Below, piece by piece: positions 17,344-25,268 of a stretch of 64,000 nt of DNA; the first letter of the stretch is position 1; every line of letters starts with the position of its first letter. The translations under genes and the position numbers were made by a program. The stretch is from assembly GCA_963835535.1 (NCBI GenBank), contig CAWIFL010000004.1:620001-684000 (forward strand), read 5' to 3'. Source of the stretch: Fen-1245 sp963835535. GTDB lineage: Bacteria > Gemmatimonadota > Gemmatimonadetes > Gemmatimonadales > JACORV01. The notes below the pieces were generated by a model. It ran no database searches. It was not told where the DNA came from and saw only the letters and a list, made by a program, of their open reading frames with translations.

Positions 17344-19071
17344 TCACGGAGCCGGGTGGTAGGCGTACATCCCGAGCATCGTTCCCACGAAGCCGCCCGC
17401 GACCTTGGTGCTGAGGATCGTGCCGTCCGCGTCGCCCTTCAGGAGCACCCAGGCGCCGGGGTGATAGGCGTAGGAGAAGTCGTAGAGCGCCCCCCGTGCG
17501 TGGATCGTGAGGTAGATCGTTGAGTCCGTGCTCGCCTCGAGCGGCGCCGATGCGAGCACTTCCGTCTTGCCCTGCGTGCGGCCTCCCGCGCGCTCCTGCA
17601 GCTCGATGACCGGCCGGCCGTCCACCTGCGTCACCCCCAGGAAGTACCAGTAGTCGCTGCTCTGGAAGGCAACGATGCCCGCCTCGTCGCCGCTCGCGAG
17701 CGGCCGGTAGCGCATGGCCGCCGATGCCGTGGCCCAGGCGTGTTGCTGGCGCCGCACGACCAGCGACGGCTGGCCCAGGCCTTCGAGCGGCACCGCCTCG
17801 GCGTGCAGCGTCAGCCAGCCGGGGTGCGACGAGAGATCGACGAACGGCTGCCGGAGCGTGCGGAGGAAGACCCATTCCGGTGCGAGCAGCGGCGCGTCGA
17901 ACTCGTCGCGCACGGTGAAGTTGCCCGAGAGCGGCAGGTAACTGTTCGTGTCCGGTGGCAGGTCGGGATCGCGCACCGCGTACGGCACGGGCTCGTTTCC
18001 CGAGAGGATCACGGGCCACCCGTCCTGCCAGTGCACCGGGAGCATGAACGTCTCGCGCCCGGTGTTGAAGGTGAAGTCCTGGTACGGCCGCGTGCCAAGG
18101 AAGACCGCCCACCATTCTCCGTTCCGGGTCTCGACGAACTGCGCGTGGCCGGTCGCCCACACGGGGAACGGACGCGCAGGATCGAGCTGCCGCTGCGTGA
18201 GGATCGGCTCGACCGGGCCCGGCTCGTACGGGCCGAACACGGCGCGGCTGCGGAACACGACCTCCGAGTGCAGCTCGGCCGTGCCGCCTTCCGCGCAGAT
18301 CAGGTAGTACCAGCCGTCCTTCTTGAAGACGTGCGGGGCCTCGATCCAGATCGGGTGTTTCGAGATATCGACCCCGCCGTTCACAATCATCTGCCGCGGG
18401 CCGACGAGCCGCGCCTGGGTCGTGTCGTACTCCTGGATCCAGATCGCACGGTGGCTCTGGCCGTAGAGCTGCGGGCCCTCCGGCAGCCCGTTGTTGACGA
18501 TGTAGACCTTGCCGTCGTCGTCGAAGAAGAGCGACGGGTCGATGCCGTCGAAGCGCAGCCAGACCGGATCGGACCACGGCCCGCGTGGGTCCGTGGCCGT
18601 GACCAGGAAGTTGCCGCCCCGGTCCACCAGGGTCGTGATCATCCACATCTTGCCGGGCCGGCAGCTGAGGCTGGGCGCGAAGATGCCGCGCGAGACGCCC
18701 GCGCTGTCCACGTTGAGCAGCGACGGCCGGTCGAGGATGGAGCCGATCTGGCGCCAGTGCACCAGGTCGCGGCTGGTGAACAGGGGGACGCCCGGGTAGT
18801 ACGCGAAGCTCGACGTCGCGAGGTAGTAGTCGTCGCCCTGGCGGCAGAAGGTCGGATCGGGATAGAAGCCGGCCAGGATCGGATTCAGGTACTCGCCGCT
18901 TCCGGCGTGGACCGTGCGATAGATGGAGTCGTCGCCCTGGTACTCGAACCAGTCGAACCGCGCCTCGACGCCGGGCTCGGGCGCGGCGGCGACGGGGGCG
19001 GCCTGCGGTGCGCCGGTGCAGGCGGCCAGGGCGAGGACGAGGCCCGCGAGAGATATCGGTGCGCGTCTCAT
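17344..19071 (-). CDS. GH43 xylosidase/arabinofuranosidase lipoprotein
   Basis: A 575-residue surface lipoprotein (lipobox LAAC, Cys18; start ATG 19071). Family 43 five-bladed propeller with catalytic base D72 (FYPDP), pKa-modulating D178 (GIDPS) and catalytic acid E244 (IEAPH). The C-terminal 200 residues form a beta-sandwich of the DUF1349/GH43_C2 type found in beta-xylosidases. A short 'FDWFEYQG' segment before the propeller matches the end of a second GH43 in the window, suggesting a shared accessory strand. It removes xylose or arabinose side groups or ends from xylan. It is the last gene of the susC operon, 37 bases after GH115. Confidence 0.9.
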   Translation of the reverse strand: MRRAPISLAGLVLALAACTGAPQAAPVAAAPEPGVEARFDWFEYQGDDSIYRTVHAGSGEYLNPILAGFYPDPTFCRQGDDYYLATSSFAYYPGVPLFTSRDLVHWRQIGSILDRPSLLNVDSAGVSRGIFAPSLSCRPGKMWMITTLVDRGGNFLVTATDPRGPWSDPVWLRFDGIDPSLFFDDDGKVYIVNNGLPEGPQLYGQSHRAIWIQEYDTTQARLVGPRQMIVNGGVDISKHPIWIEAPHVFKKDGWYYLICAEGGTAELHSEVVFRSRAVFGPYEPGPVEPILTQRQLDPARPFPVWATGHAQFVETRNGEWWAVFLGTRPYQDFTFNTGRETFMLPVHWQDGWPVILSGNEPVPYAVRDPDLPPDTNSYLPLSGNFTVRDEFDAPLLAPEWVFLRTLRQPFVDLSSHPGWLTLHAEAVPLEGLGQPSLVVRRQQHAWATASAAMRYRPLASGDEAGIVAFQSSDYWYFLGVTQVDGRPVIELQERAGGRTQGKTEVLASAPLEASTDSTIYLTIHARGALYDFSYAYHPGAWVLLKGDADGTILSTKVAGGFVGTMLGMYAYHPAP

Positions 19072-19108
19072 TCGATCTCCACCTAATGACCGGATGGACC
19101 GCCGTCCG

Positions 19109-21985
19109 CTAAGGGCGATGGTAGCTCTCGGGCGGGCCGAGGTAACTCGGACGGACTTGGCCGCGCTCGACCACGAGCTTCTGGAGCACCACGTCGGGAT
19201 CCACCATCCAGAAGTGCAGGACGTGCGCGCCGGGGCCGGCAAGGCGGTGCTGCGTGACCGTGACGATGGCGTTGTCGCTCACCCACCGCTCCCACGCGCG
19301 CAGGGTGGTGTCGGCGGCGATGTTCACGACCTGCGGCGGCTGGTCGTCGAACGAGACGGCGTACCGGAGACCTGCGGCGTGGACGTCGAGCGTCGGCGAG
19401 ACGATCGCACGCACCGCGACCTCCCCGCCGCCGAAGAGGTACATGCGATAGTCGAGGTGCGGGCTGCCAGCGCCGGGGGTCTGGCGCGGCGCAGTGACAG
19501 GGAAGGGCGTCTCGCCCGACAGCGTCCGGCCCAGGCCGGGGATCGTCACCCACCTGATCGGCGCCGAGTCCACCGCCCGAGTGAAGTGTTCCGCCTCGAT
19601 CGAGACGTAGCCGCCGCCCTCCACGAAGCCGTTCACCCGGTCGCGACGCGGCTCCGCCGGGTTGCGGACATCGGCGTGGACGACGATGCTCTTGCCCGCG
19701 CCCGTGATCGTGATGCCGGCGCGCAGCGGCTCCGCACTCACCGGGGCACGCCGCCAGTCCACGGTCACGCGGAGGCGCAGCTCCCGTGCGACGCGCCCGC
19801 GGTTCGGCGTGACGACGAGCCACGGCGCGCTGGCTCGCGCCTCGAACGAGAAGGGGGCCGCCCCGCGGTCGAACACCTCGATGTCGTACGCGGGGCGGCG
19901 GAAGGCGTCGAATTCCGGCAGGACCGCGCGCGCCGTGTCCAGCGGCCACCAGCCGTCTGACCCTGCGATCGCGACGCCCATCTCGGCGGCGTCGGGAAGG
20001 GTGATCTCCGCGACCTCGGGCATCACGTTTCGCGGCGGCTCCTGCCAGGTGGTGTAGCCGATGTGGGTCTGGTCCATCATGTGGTGCCACTTCCCACCGG
20101 CCAGCGTGTCGTTGTACCAGGCGGTGATGGCGGCGTCCCGGGCGAACAGGGCTCGGGCGCTGTCGGCCCGCGGGTTGGCCGTGGCCCGGCCCTCGGCGGC
20201 GTCGCGGCGGTTCCGGGCGACCGTCGCGTAGAGATCGTACAGGTTGCCGAGGGCGAGGATCGGGTGCAGGACCAGCTCGTAGTACGCGTCCCGGTCGGTC
20301 GCCGGGAGCGCTCGCGCGATCCGCGTCGCCTCGGCCGCGAGCCGGTGCCACTCGCGCGTCACCGCGTCCCACTCCTCCATCGAGTAGGTGTCCGGCGAGA
20401 GCAGCTCCGGCTTGCGGCGGGCGCTGTAGCGGCCATACTCGGCCAGCACCGCCGCGATGGCGCCGGCCTGCCCGGGGCCGAACTGCTGTGCCGCCGACTG
20501 ACGGGTCCACTCGGGAAGCCGCGCCACCGGCCAGCGCCCCGGGTCCCACGCGTAGTTGAAGAAGAACTGGATCGGCAGCTCCATCGGCTTGAGGTCGCCG
20601 ACGTTCACGATCCAGATCCGGTCCACGCCCGATTCGTACGCCAGATGCAGCTGTTCCCAGACGCGGGGGATCGAGTTGGTGTTGATCCACTTGTAGTTGC
20701 GCGGCCCGCCGACGTAGTCGAAGTGATAGTAGAGGCCGTAGCCACCGGCCCGCCGCGGTGACCCCACGTCGGGCAGGCGCCGGACGTCACCCCAGTTGTC
20801 GTCAGCGAAGAGCAAGGTCACATCGTCCGGAACGCGCATCCCGCGGTCGTAGTAGGTCTGCACTTCCTTGTAGAGGGCCCAGTCCTGGGGCGTCTCGGCC
20901 GCCGGCTTCCCGGTCACCTCGGCGATGATCCGGCGCTGATCGGCGACGATCTGCTCGAGCAGGCCGACGTTGGCGCTGTCGCTCATCGGCAAGTCGCCGT
21001 CGCCGCGCATCCCGACCGTGACGATGCTCTCGTGGGAATCCATGTTCCGGATCCCCTGGCGCCAGAAGGAGTCGAGCACCGCGGCGTTGGTCTGGTAGTC
21101 CCACGGGCCGGTGCCGTGCCGCTTCCACTCCTGCTGCGCGCGCTGCATCGGCTCGTGGTGCGAGGTGCCCATCACGACGCCGTACTCGTCGGCCAGCGGC
21201 GCGTCGAGCGTGTCGTCCTCGTTGAAGGCGTTGTTCCACATCGCTGGCCAGAGGTAGTTGCCGCGGAGCCGCAGGATCAGCTCGAACACCGTCTCGTAGA
21301 ACTGGTGGTTCAGGCCGCCGAAGGTCGCCCGCCCCCAACCGGCGAGCGCCGGCGCCTCGTCGTTGAGGAAGATACCCCGGTACTTCACCGCCGGCGGTCC
21401 CTCGGCGCGCCGGCCCGGCAGGACGTACAGCGCCGGCCGGTGCCGCACGGGCACGTCCGCCCACCAGTACCAGGGGGACACGCCGATCTCAGCCGAGAGG
21501 CCGTAGAGACCGTAGATGGTGCCGCGCTTGTCGCTGCCGGCGATGATGAGGGCCTGCGCAACGCCGGGCCAGGGGTGCTCGACGACCTGGGTGACGAACG
21601 CCTCCCAGCGGCCGGCGACGCCGCTGGTGTCGAGCACCCCGGCGCGCACGAGCGAATCGATCAGGGGGCTGCGCCCCAACGTGCCGGCCACCACGATGTC
21701 CGGCGCCGCGGGGACGGCGTCGAGCGATACGGCGCTCGGGCGGCCCGTCACCCGGCCGACGTCGGCGCCCACGCTGCGGGCGGCGCGGACGACTCCGGGA
21801 TAGTCCGCCGAGCTGACGACGATCGGCGCCGAGGCGCCCGCGGCGGCCAGCGTGAAGCGTCCGGGGCCGTTGCGGTAGGCGATGTAGGACGCCGCGGCGC
21901 CCGCCTGCGCGGCCGCCCTGGGGGCTACCGCGCAGGCGAGCAGCGCCGCGGCGGTCAGCGCACGGGATGCCGCTCTGGATCCCAC
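19109..21985 (-). CDS. GH115 xylan alpha-1,2-glucuronidase
   Basis: A 958-residue exported enzyme of family GH115, which removes (4-O-methyl-)glucuronic acid from internal xylose units of polymeric xylan. The signal peptide ends around residue 26 (APRAAAQA). Family landmarks are 'GTIYGLYGLSAEIGVSPWYWWADVPV', 'VKYRGIFLNDEAPALAGWG', 'RGNYLWPAMWNN', 'GTSHHEPM', 'TVGMRGDGD' and 'LFADDNWGDVRRLP'. A C-terminal carbohydrate-binding-like beta-sandwich ends the protein. The GTG start overlaps the GntR regulator gene by 31 bases, so it is coupled to it. Complements the GH67 enzyme encoded at 34339-36555, which acts only on oligomer ends. Confidence 0.95.
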   Translation of the reverse strand: MGSRAASRALTAAALLACAVAPRAAAQAGAAASYIAYRNGPGRFTLAAAGASAPIVVSSADYPGVVRAARSVGADVGRVTGRPSAVSLDAVPAAPDIVVAGTLGRSPLIDSLVRAGVLDTSGVAGRWEAFVTQVVEHPWPGVAQALIIAGSDKRGTIYGLYGLSAEIGVSPWYWWADVPVRHRPALYVLPGRRAEGPPAVKYRGIFLNDEAPALAGWGRATFGGLNHQFYETVFELILRLRGNYLWPAMWNNAFNEDDTLDAPLADEYGVVMGTSHHEPMQRAQQEWKRHGTGPWDYQTNAAVLDSFWRQGIRNMDSHESIVTVGMRGDGDLPMSDSANVGLLEQIVADQRRIIAEVTGKPAAETPQDWALYKEVQTYYDRGMRVPDDVTLLFADDNWGDVRRLPDVGSPRRAGGYGLYYHFDYVGGPRNYKWINTNSIPRVWEQLHLAYESGVDRIWIVNVGDLKPMELPIQFFFNYAWDPGRWPVARLPEWTRQSAAQQFGPGQAGAIAAVLAEYGRYSARRKPELLSPDTYSMEEWDAVTREWHRLAAEATRIARALPATDRDAYYELVLHPILALGNLYDLYATVARNRRDAAEGRATANPRADSARALFARDAAITAWYNDTLAGGKWHHMMDQTHIGYTTWQEPPRNVMPEVAEITLPDAAEMGVAIAGSDGWWPLDTARAVLPEFDAFRRPAYDIEVFDRGAAPFSFEARASAPWLVVTPNRGRVARELRLRVTVDWRRAPVSAEPLRAGITITGAGKSIVVHADVRNPAEPRRDRVNGFVEGGGYVSIEAEHFTRAVDSAPIRWVTIPGLGRTLSGETPFPVTAPRQTPGAGSPHLDYRMYLFGGGEVAVRAIVSPTLDVHAAGLRYAVSFDDQPPQVVNIAADTTLRAWERWVSDNAIVTVTQHRLAGPGAHVLHFWMVDPDVVLQKLVVERGQVRPSYLGPPESYHRP

Positions 21986-22707
21986 TGGAGCACCGCGTCC
22001 AGCACGTTCTGGAGATGCGTGCGCATGCGGGCCACGGCCAGGTCTCCGTCCCGGCGCTCCAGTGCGTCGAGGATGGCCAGATGGCCGCGGTGATCCTCCT
22101 TCCGCGAGCCGAAGATGGTGAGGATCACGAGCTGCTCCTGCTGGAACATCTCGCGCAGCACGTCCAGCAGCTGGAGCAGCACGGCGTTCTCCGACGCGAC
22201 GGCGATCTGGCGGTGGAACTGCATGTTCACCCTGTTCAGCACGCCGTCGTCGTCGAGGTGCTTCTCCGCCTCGTTCAGCAGCCGGCGCATCTCCTTGAGG
22301 TGTCGCACCGTCAGGTGCGGAACGGCCTCCGCGACCGACTGCATCTCGAGCGGCATGCGCGACCGGATGAGGTCCGCGAGGAGTTTCTGCGTGACCACGG
22401 GGGCGTAGTCCGGGGTCGCCAGCAGCAAGACGTCGTCGCTCCGGCTGACGTAGACGCCGGAGCCGTGACGGATCTCCACCACCCCCACCGCCTCGAGTTT
22501 CTTCAGCGCCTCGCGGACGGTCGGATGCCCCACGCCGAAGCTCCGCGCCATCTCCATGATGGCCGGGAGGCGGTCGCCCTCCTTGTACTCCCGCTGCTGG
22601 ATCAGCTCCCGGATCCGGCGTGCGAGCCGGTCGGAGAGGCTCTGCCGAGGCATCCGCCCCAGCGACTGCTTCACTGCGCGAGCTGCGACGAGCGAACGAG
22701 TGGCCAT
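21955..22707 (-). CDS. FadR-subfamily GntR transcriptional regulator
   Basis: A 250-residue regulator. The N-terminal winged helix is at residues about 20-90 ('LSDRLARRIRELIQQREYKEGDRLPAIMEMARSFGVGHPTVREALKKLEAVGVVEIRHGSGVYV') and the C-terminal all-helical FCD effector domain at about 105-240. The FCD metal/ligand histidines are visible in 'VNMQFHRQIA', 'DHRGHLAIL' and 'RTHLQNVL'. The aspartate usual four residues before the first histidine (DxxFH) is Asn here. Regulators of this type often respond to uronates or sugar acids. It sits inside the xylan operon, 7 bases after GH10 and overlapping GH115. It is the most likely reader of the GTGATAAGAT operators found at five promoters in the locus, by context. 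Confidence 0.92.
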   Translation of the reverse strand: MATRSLVAARAVKQSLGRMPRQSLSDRLARRIRELIQQREYKEGDRLPAIMEMARSFGVGHPTVREALKKLEAVGVVEIRHGSGVYVSRSDDVLLLATPDYAPVVTQKLLADLIRSRMPLEMQSVAEAVPHLTVRHLKEMRRLLNEAEKHLDDDGVLNRVNMQFHRQIAVASENAVLLQLLDVLREMFQQEQLVILTIFGSRKEDHRGHLAILDALERRDGDLAVARMRTHLQNVLDAVLQWDPERHPVR

Positions 22708-22714
22708 GGGAACC

Positions 22715-23878
22715 CTACCGGTTGGAGGGTCCTGCCCAGCGGCGCGCGACCTCGAGAACGGCGTCGAACGCCGGTTTCGGCCTGCCCTGCCGGTCGAACA
22801 GCAGCGGGTAGTTGGTGCGCCCGCGGACCGGCCAGTTGTTCTTCCAGGATTGGGCGTCCGTGACGCCCCAGAACGTGACCCGGCTGAGATCGCCGGCGTG
22901 CTTCAGGAAGACGCGGAACAGATCGGCGTAGCGGCGCGCCAGCGCCTGCTGCATCGAGTCGGGGAGCAGGACGGGCCAGGGGTTCAGCTCGGGTCGCGCC
23001 GCGGCCCGGAGGGCGACGTCGGCCCCCGTCTGCCGCACCGCGCGCGGGAGCACGTCCACGTCGAGCTCGGTGATCATCACTTTCACGCCCAAGTCTGAGA
23101 AGGCCGTCATCGTGCTGTCCAGCTGCTCGAGGCTCGGGTAGTCCAGCCCGTAATGGCCCTGGATGCCGACGCCGGCGATCGGGACCCCCGCGGACCGGAG
23201 CCGCCGGACCAGCGCGACGACCCCCTGCCGCTTCGCGGCGTTCTCCACGGAGTAGTCGTTGTAGTACAGCTGCGCCGACGGGTCGGCCTCGTGCGCGAAG
23301 CGGAACGCCATCGCGACGTAGTCGTCGCCGATGATGGTGTCCCACGGCGTGCGGCGCATCCCCCCGTCGTCGCCCAGCGCCTCGTTGACGACGTCCCACC
23401 CGTTCACCCGTCCTCGATAGCGCCCGACGACGGTCCGGATGTGGTCGCGCATCCGCGCGATCAGGGTGTCGCGGCTCGCCGGCCGGCCGTCCGCGCCCTG
23501 GAATACCCATTGGGGGGTCTGATTGTGCCAGACGAGCGTGTGGCCGACGATGAACATGTGGTGCTGCCCGCCGAAGGCGACGTACCGGTCGGCGGGAGCG
23601 AAGTCGTACTGCCCGGGCCGTGGGTGCACCACCTCGAATTTCAGGACGTTCTCCGGCGAGATGGCGTCGAACTGCTCCGCGGCGAGGCGCGCGCTGGCGG
23701 TGTCGGCTCCGGAGAACTGCGCCTGGTTGAGCGCCGCCCCGACGAGGAAGGCGCCGGCGAAGGCCTGCTTCAGCGTGAGCGGCGCGGCCGGCGCGGCTTG
23801 GGGCGGACGCGCGGGGGCGCAGCCGGCCAGGAGGGCGGTCGCGACCAGGGTGGCTCCGGACAGCCGTGGCGCGCTCAC
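22715..23878 (-). CDS. GH10 endo-beta-1,4-xylanase lipoprotein
   Basis: A 387-residue surface-anchored xylanase. The start is GTG 23878, overlapping the transporter stop as GTGA. The lipobox is LAGC (Cys20), so it is probably tethered to the outer membrane. The TIM barrel shows the family motifs: 'GHTLVWHNQTPQWVF', acid/base E166 in 'WDVVNEAL', and nucleophile E271 in 'VMITELDVD'. It cleaves the xylan backbone to oligomers that SusC/SusD import; GH10 products keep glucuronic acid on the non-reducing xylose and so suit GH67. No carbohydrate-binding module is attached. Confidence 0.97.
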   Translation of the reverse strand: MSAPRLSGATLVATALLAGCAPARPPQAAPAAPLTLKQAFAGAFLVGAALNQAQFSGADTASARLAAEQFDAISPENVLKFEVVHPRPGQYDFAPADRYVAFGGQHHMFIVGHTLVWHNQTPQWVFQGADGRPASRDTLIARMRDHIRTVVGRYRGRVNGWDVVNEALGDDGGMRRTPWDTIIGDDYVAMAFRFAHEADPSAQLYYNDYSVENAAKRQGVVALVRRLRSAGVPIAGVGIQGHYGLDYPSLEQLDSTMTAFSDLGVKVMITELDVDVLPRAVRQTGADVALRAAARPELNPWPVLLPDSMQQALARRYADLFRVFLKHAGDLSRVTFWGVTDAQSWKNNWPVRGRTNYPLLFDRQGRPKPAFDAVLEVARRWAGPSNR

Positions 23879-25263
23879 GCCGCGTCGCCCGCCGGCGCGT
23901 ACGCCAGTCGGCGCCGCGCCAGCTCGTCGGAGAGCTGCAGCTCGAGCCGCCGGTCGATGCGGTAGAAGAGGAGGCAGACCAGGCAGAGCGCGAAGCCGAG
24001 GGCGGGGAACCAGCTCATCATCAGGCGGATCCCGTCGAGCACGTGCGCCGACTGCACGGCGTTCGGGACGTAGCCGAAGCCCGACAGGATGTAGCCGCCC
24101 AGCGCGCCGCCGACGCCCAGCCCGGCCTTGAGGCCGAAGACGATCGCCGAGAACACCACGCCGGTCGCGCGGCGGCGGTTCTTCCATTCGGAGTAGTCCG
24201 CCACGTCGGCCATCATCGCCCACAGCAGCGGGATGGTGAAGCCGTAGGCGAACTGGCGCAGCGACTCGGTGACGATCATGGTCGCGACCGCCGAAGGCGG
24301 CAGCGCGGCGAACGCCGCGGTGAACACGATCGTGAACGCGAGGCCGCCGATGAACAGATTGCGCTTGCCGTACCTGACCGCGAGCGGCTTGGAGAGGATG
24401 ACGCCGACGATCGTGGCGCCGGTGCCGCACACGTTGAAGAGGCTGAAGAGGTTCTCCCGTCCGACGTAGTACTTGAAGTAATAGAGCACCGTGCCGCCGC
24501 GCAGCGCGAGCGTGACGAACAGCACGATGGTGAGGACGAACATCGCGATCCAAGGCGGATTCTTCCCGAGGTCCTTGAAGTCCTGCCGGACCGTCGTCTT
24601 CTGGTCGGGCGCCGGGAGGATCCGCTCCTTGGTGGTCGCGAAGGTGATGAAGAAGAAGATCACCGCGAGCATCGAGAAGATGCCGATGGTCTTCTGGTAA
24701 CCCGCCGCGTCGTTCCCGGCGCCGAAGTACTTCACCATCGGCAGCGCGAGCCCCTGCACGATCAGCGTGGCGCTCATCGCGAACACGAAGCGGTACTGCG
24801 AGAGACTGGTGCGCTCGCCCATGTCCCCGGTCATCACCCCGCTCAACGCCGAGTACGGCAGGTTGTTGGCGGAGTAGACCATCATCAGGACGATGTAGGT
24901 CACGTAGGCGTAGATCAGCTTCCCGTGCGCGCCGAAGGGCGGGGTCGTGAAGGTCAGGAACCCCATGATCCCGAACGGGATCGCCGTCCACAGGATCCAC
25001 GGCCGGAACTTGCCCCACTTCGTCACGGTGCGGTCGGCCACCACCCCCATGAACGGGTCGAAGACCGCGTCCCACACGCGCACCACCAGGAACAGCGTGC
25101 CGGCCGCCGCCGCCGCGATCCCGAAGGTGTCGGTGTAGAAGGCCAACTGGAACATCACCATCGTCTGGAAGATGAAGTTGGCCGCGGCGTCGCCGATGCC
25201 GTAGCCGGCCTTCTCCCGGACCGACAGCCGTTCAGTGCTCGGTGCCATGGGTCGTCCCGTCAT
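23875..25263 (-). CDS. GPH-family sugar:cation symporter
   Basis: A 462-residue, 12-helix transporter of the glycoside-pentoside-hexuronide (GPH, MelB/XynB-like) family within the major facilitator superfamily. Family signs include 'SVREKAGYGIGDAAANFIFQ', 'RVWDAVFDPFMGVVADRT' and 'KWGKFRPWILW'. It probably moves xylobiose or other xylo-oligosaccharides across the cytoplasmic membrane. The start is taken as ATG 25263, six bases after the GH3 stop and behind GGAGCG; ATG 25248 is the alternative. It lies between the GH3 and GH10 genes in the susC operon. Confidence 0.92.
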   Translation of the reverse strand: MTGRPMAPSTERLSVREKAGYGIGDAAANFIFQTMVMFQLAFYTDTFGIAAAAAGTLFLVVRVWDAVFDPFMGVVADRTVTKWGKFRPWILWTAIPFGIMGFLTFTTPPFGAHGKLIYAYVTYIVLMMVYSANNLPYSALSGVMTGDMGERTSLSQYRFVFAMSATLIVQGLALPMVKYFGAGNDAAGYQKTIGIFSMLAVIFFFITFATTKERILPAPDQKTTVRQDFKDLGKNPPWIAMFVLTIVLFVTLALRGGTVLYYFKYYVGRENLFSLFNVCGTGATIVGVILSKPLAVRYGKRNLFIGGLAFTIVFTAAFAALPPSAVATMIVTESLRQFAYGFTIPLLWAMMADVADYSEWKNRRRATGVVFSAIVFGLKAGLGVGGALGGYILSGFGYVPNAVQSAHVLDGIRLMMSWFPALGFALCLVCLLFYRIDRRLELQLSDELARRRLAYAPAGDAA

Positions 25264-25268
25264 GGCGC

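Noticed and set aside
24953..25263. Extended upstream starts for the GPH transporter, GH10 and other coupled genes
   Set aside because: The long frames continue into neighbouring genes in the wrong phase. GTGA/ATGA overlaps and signal peptides fix the real starts.
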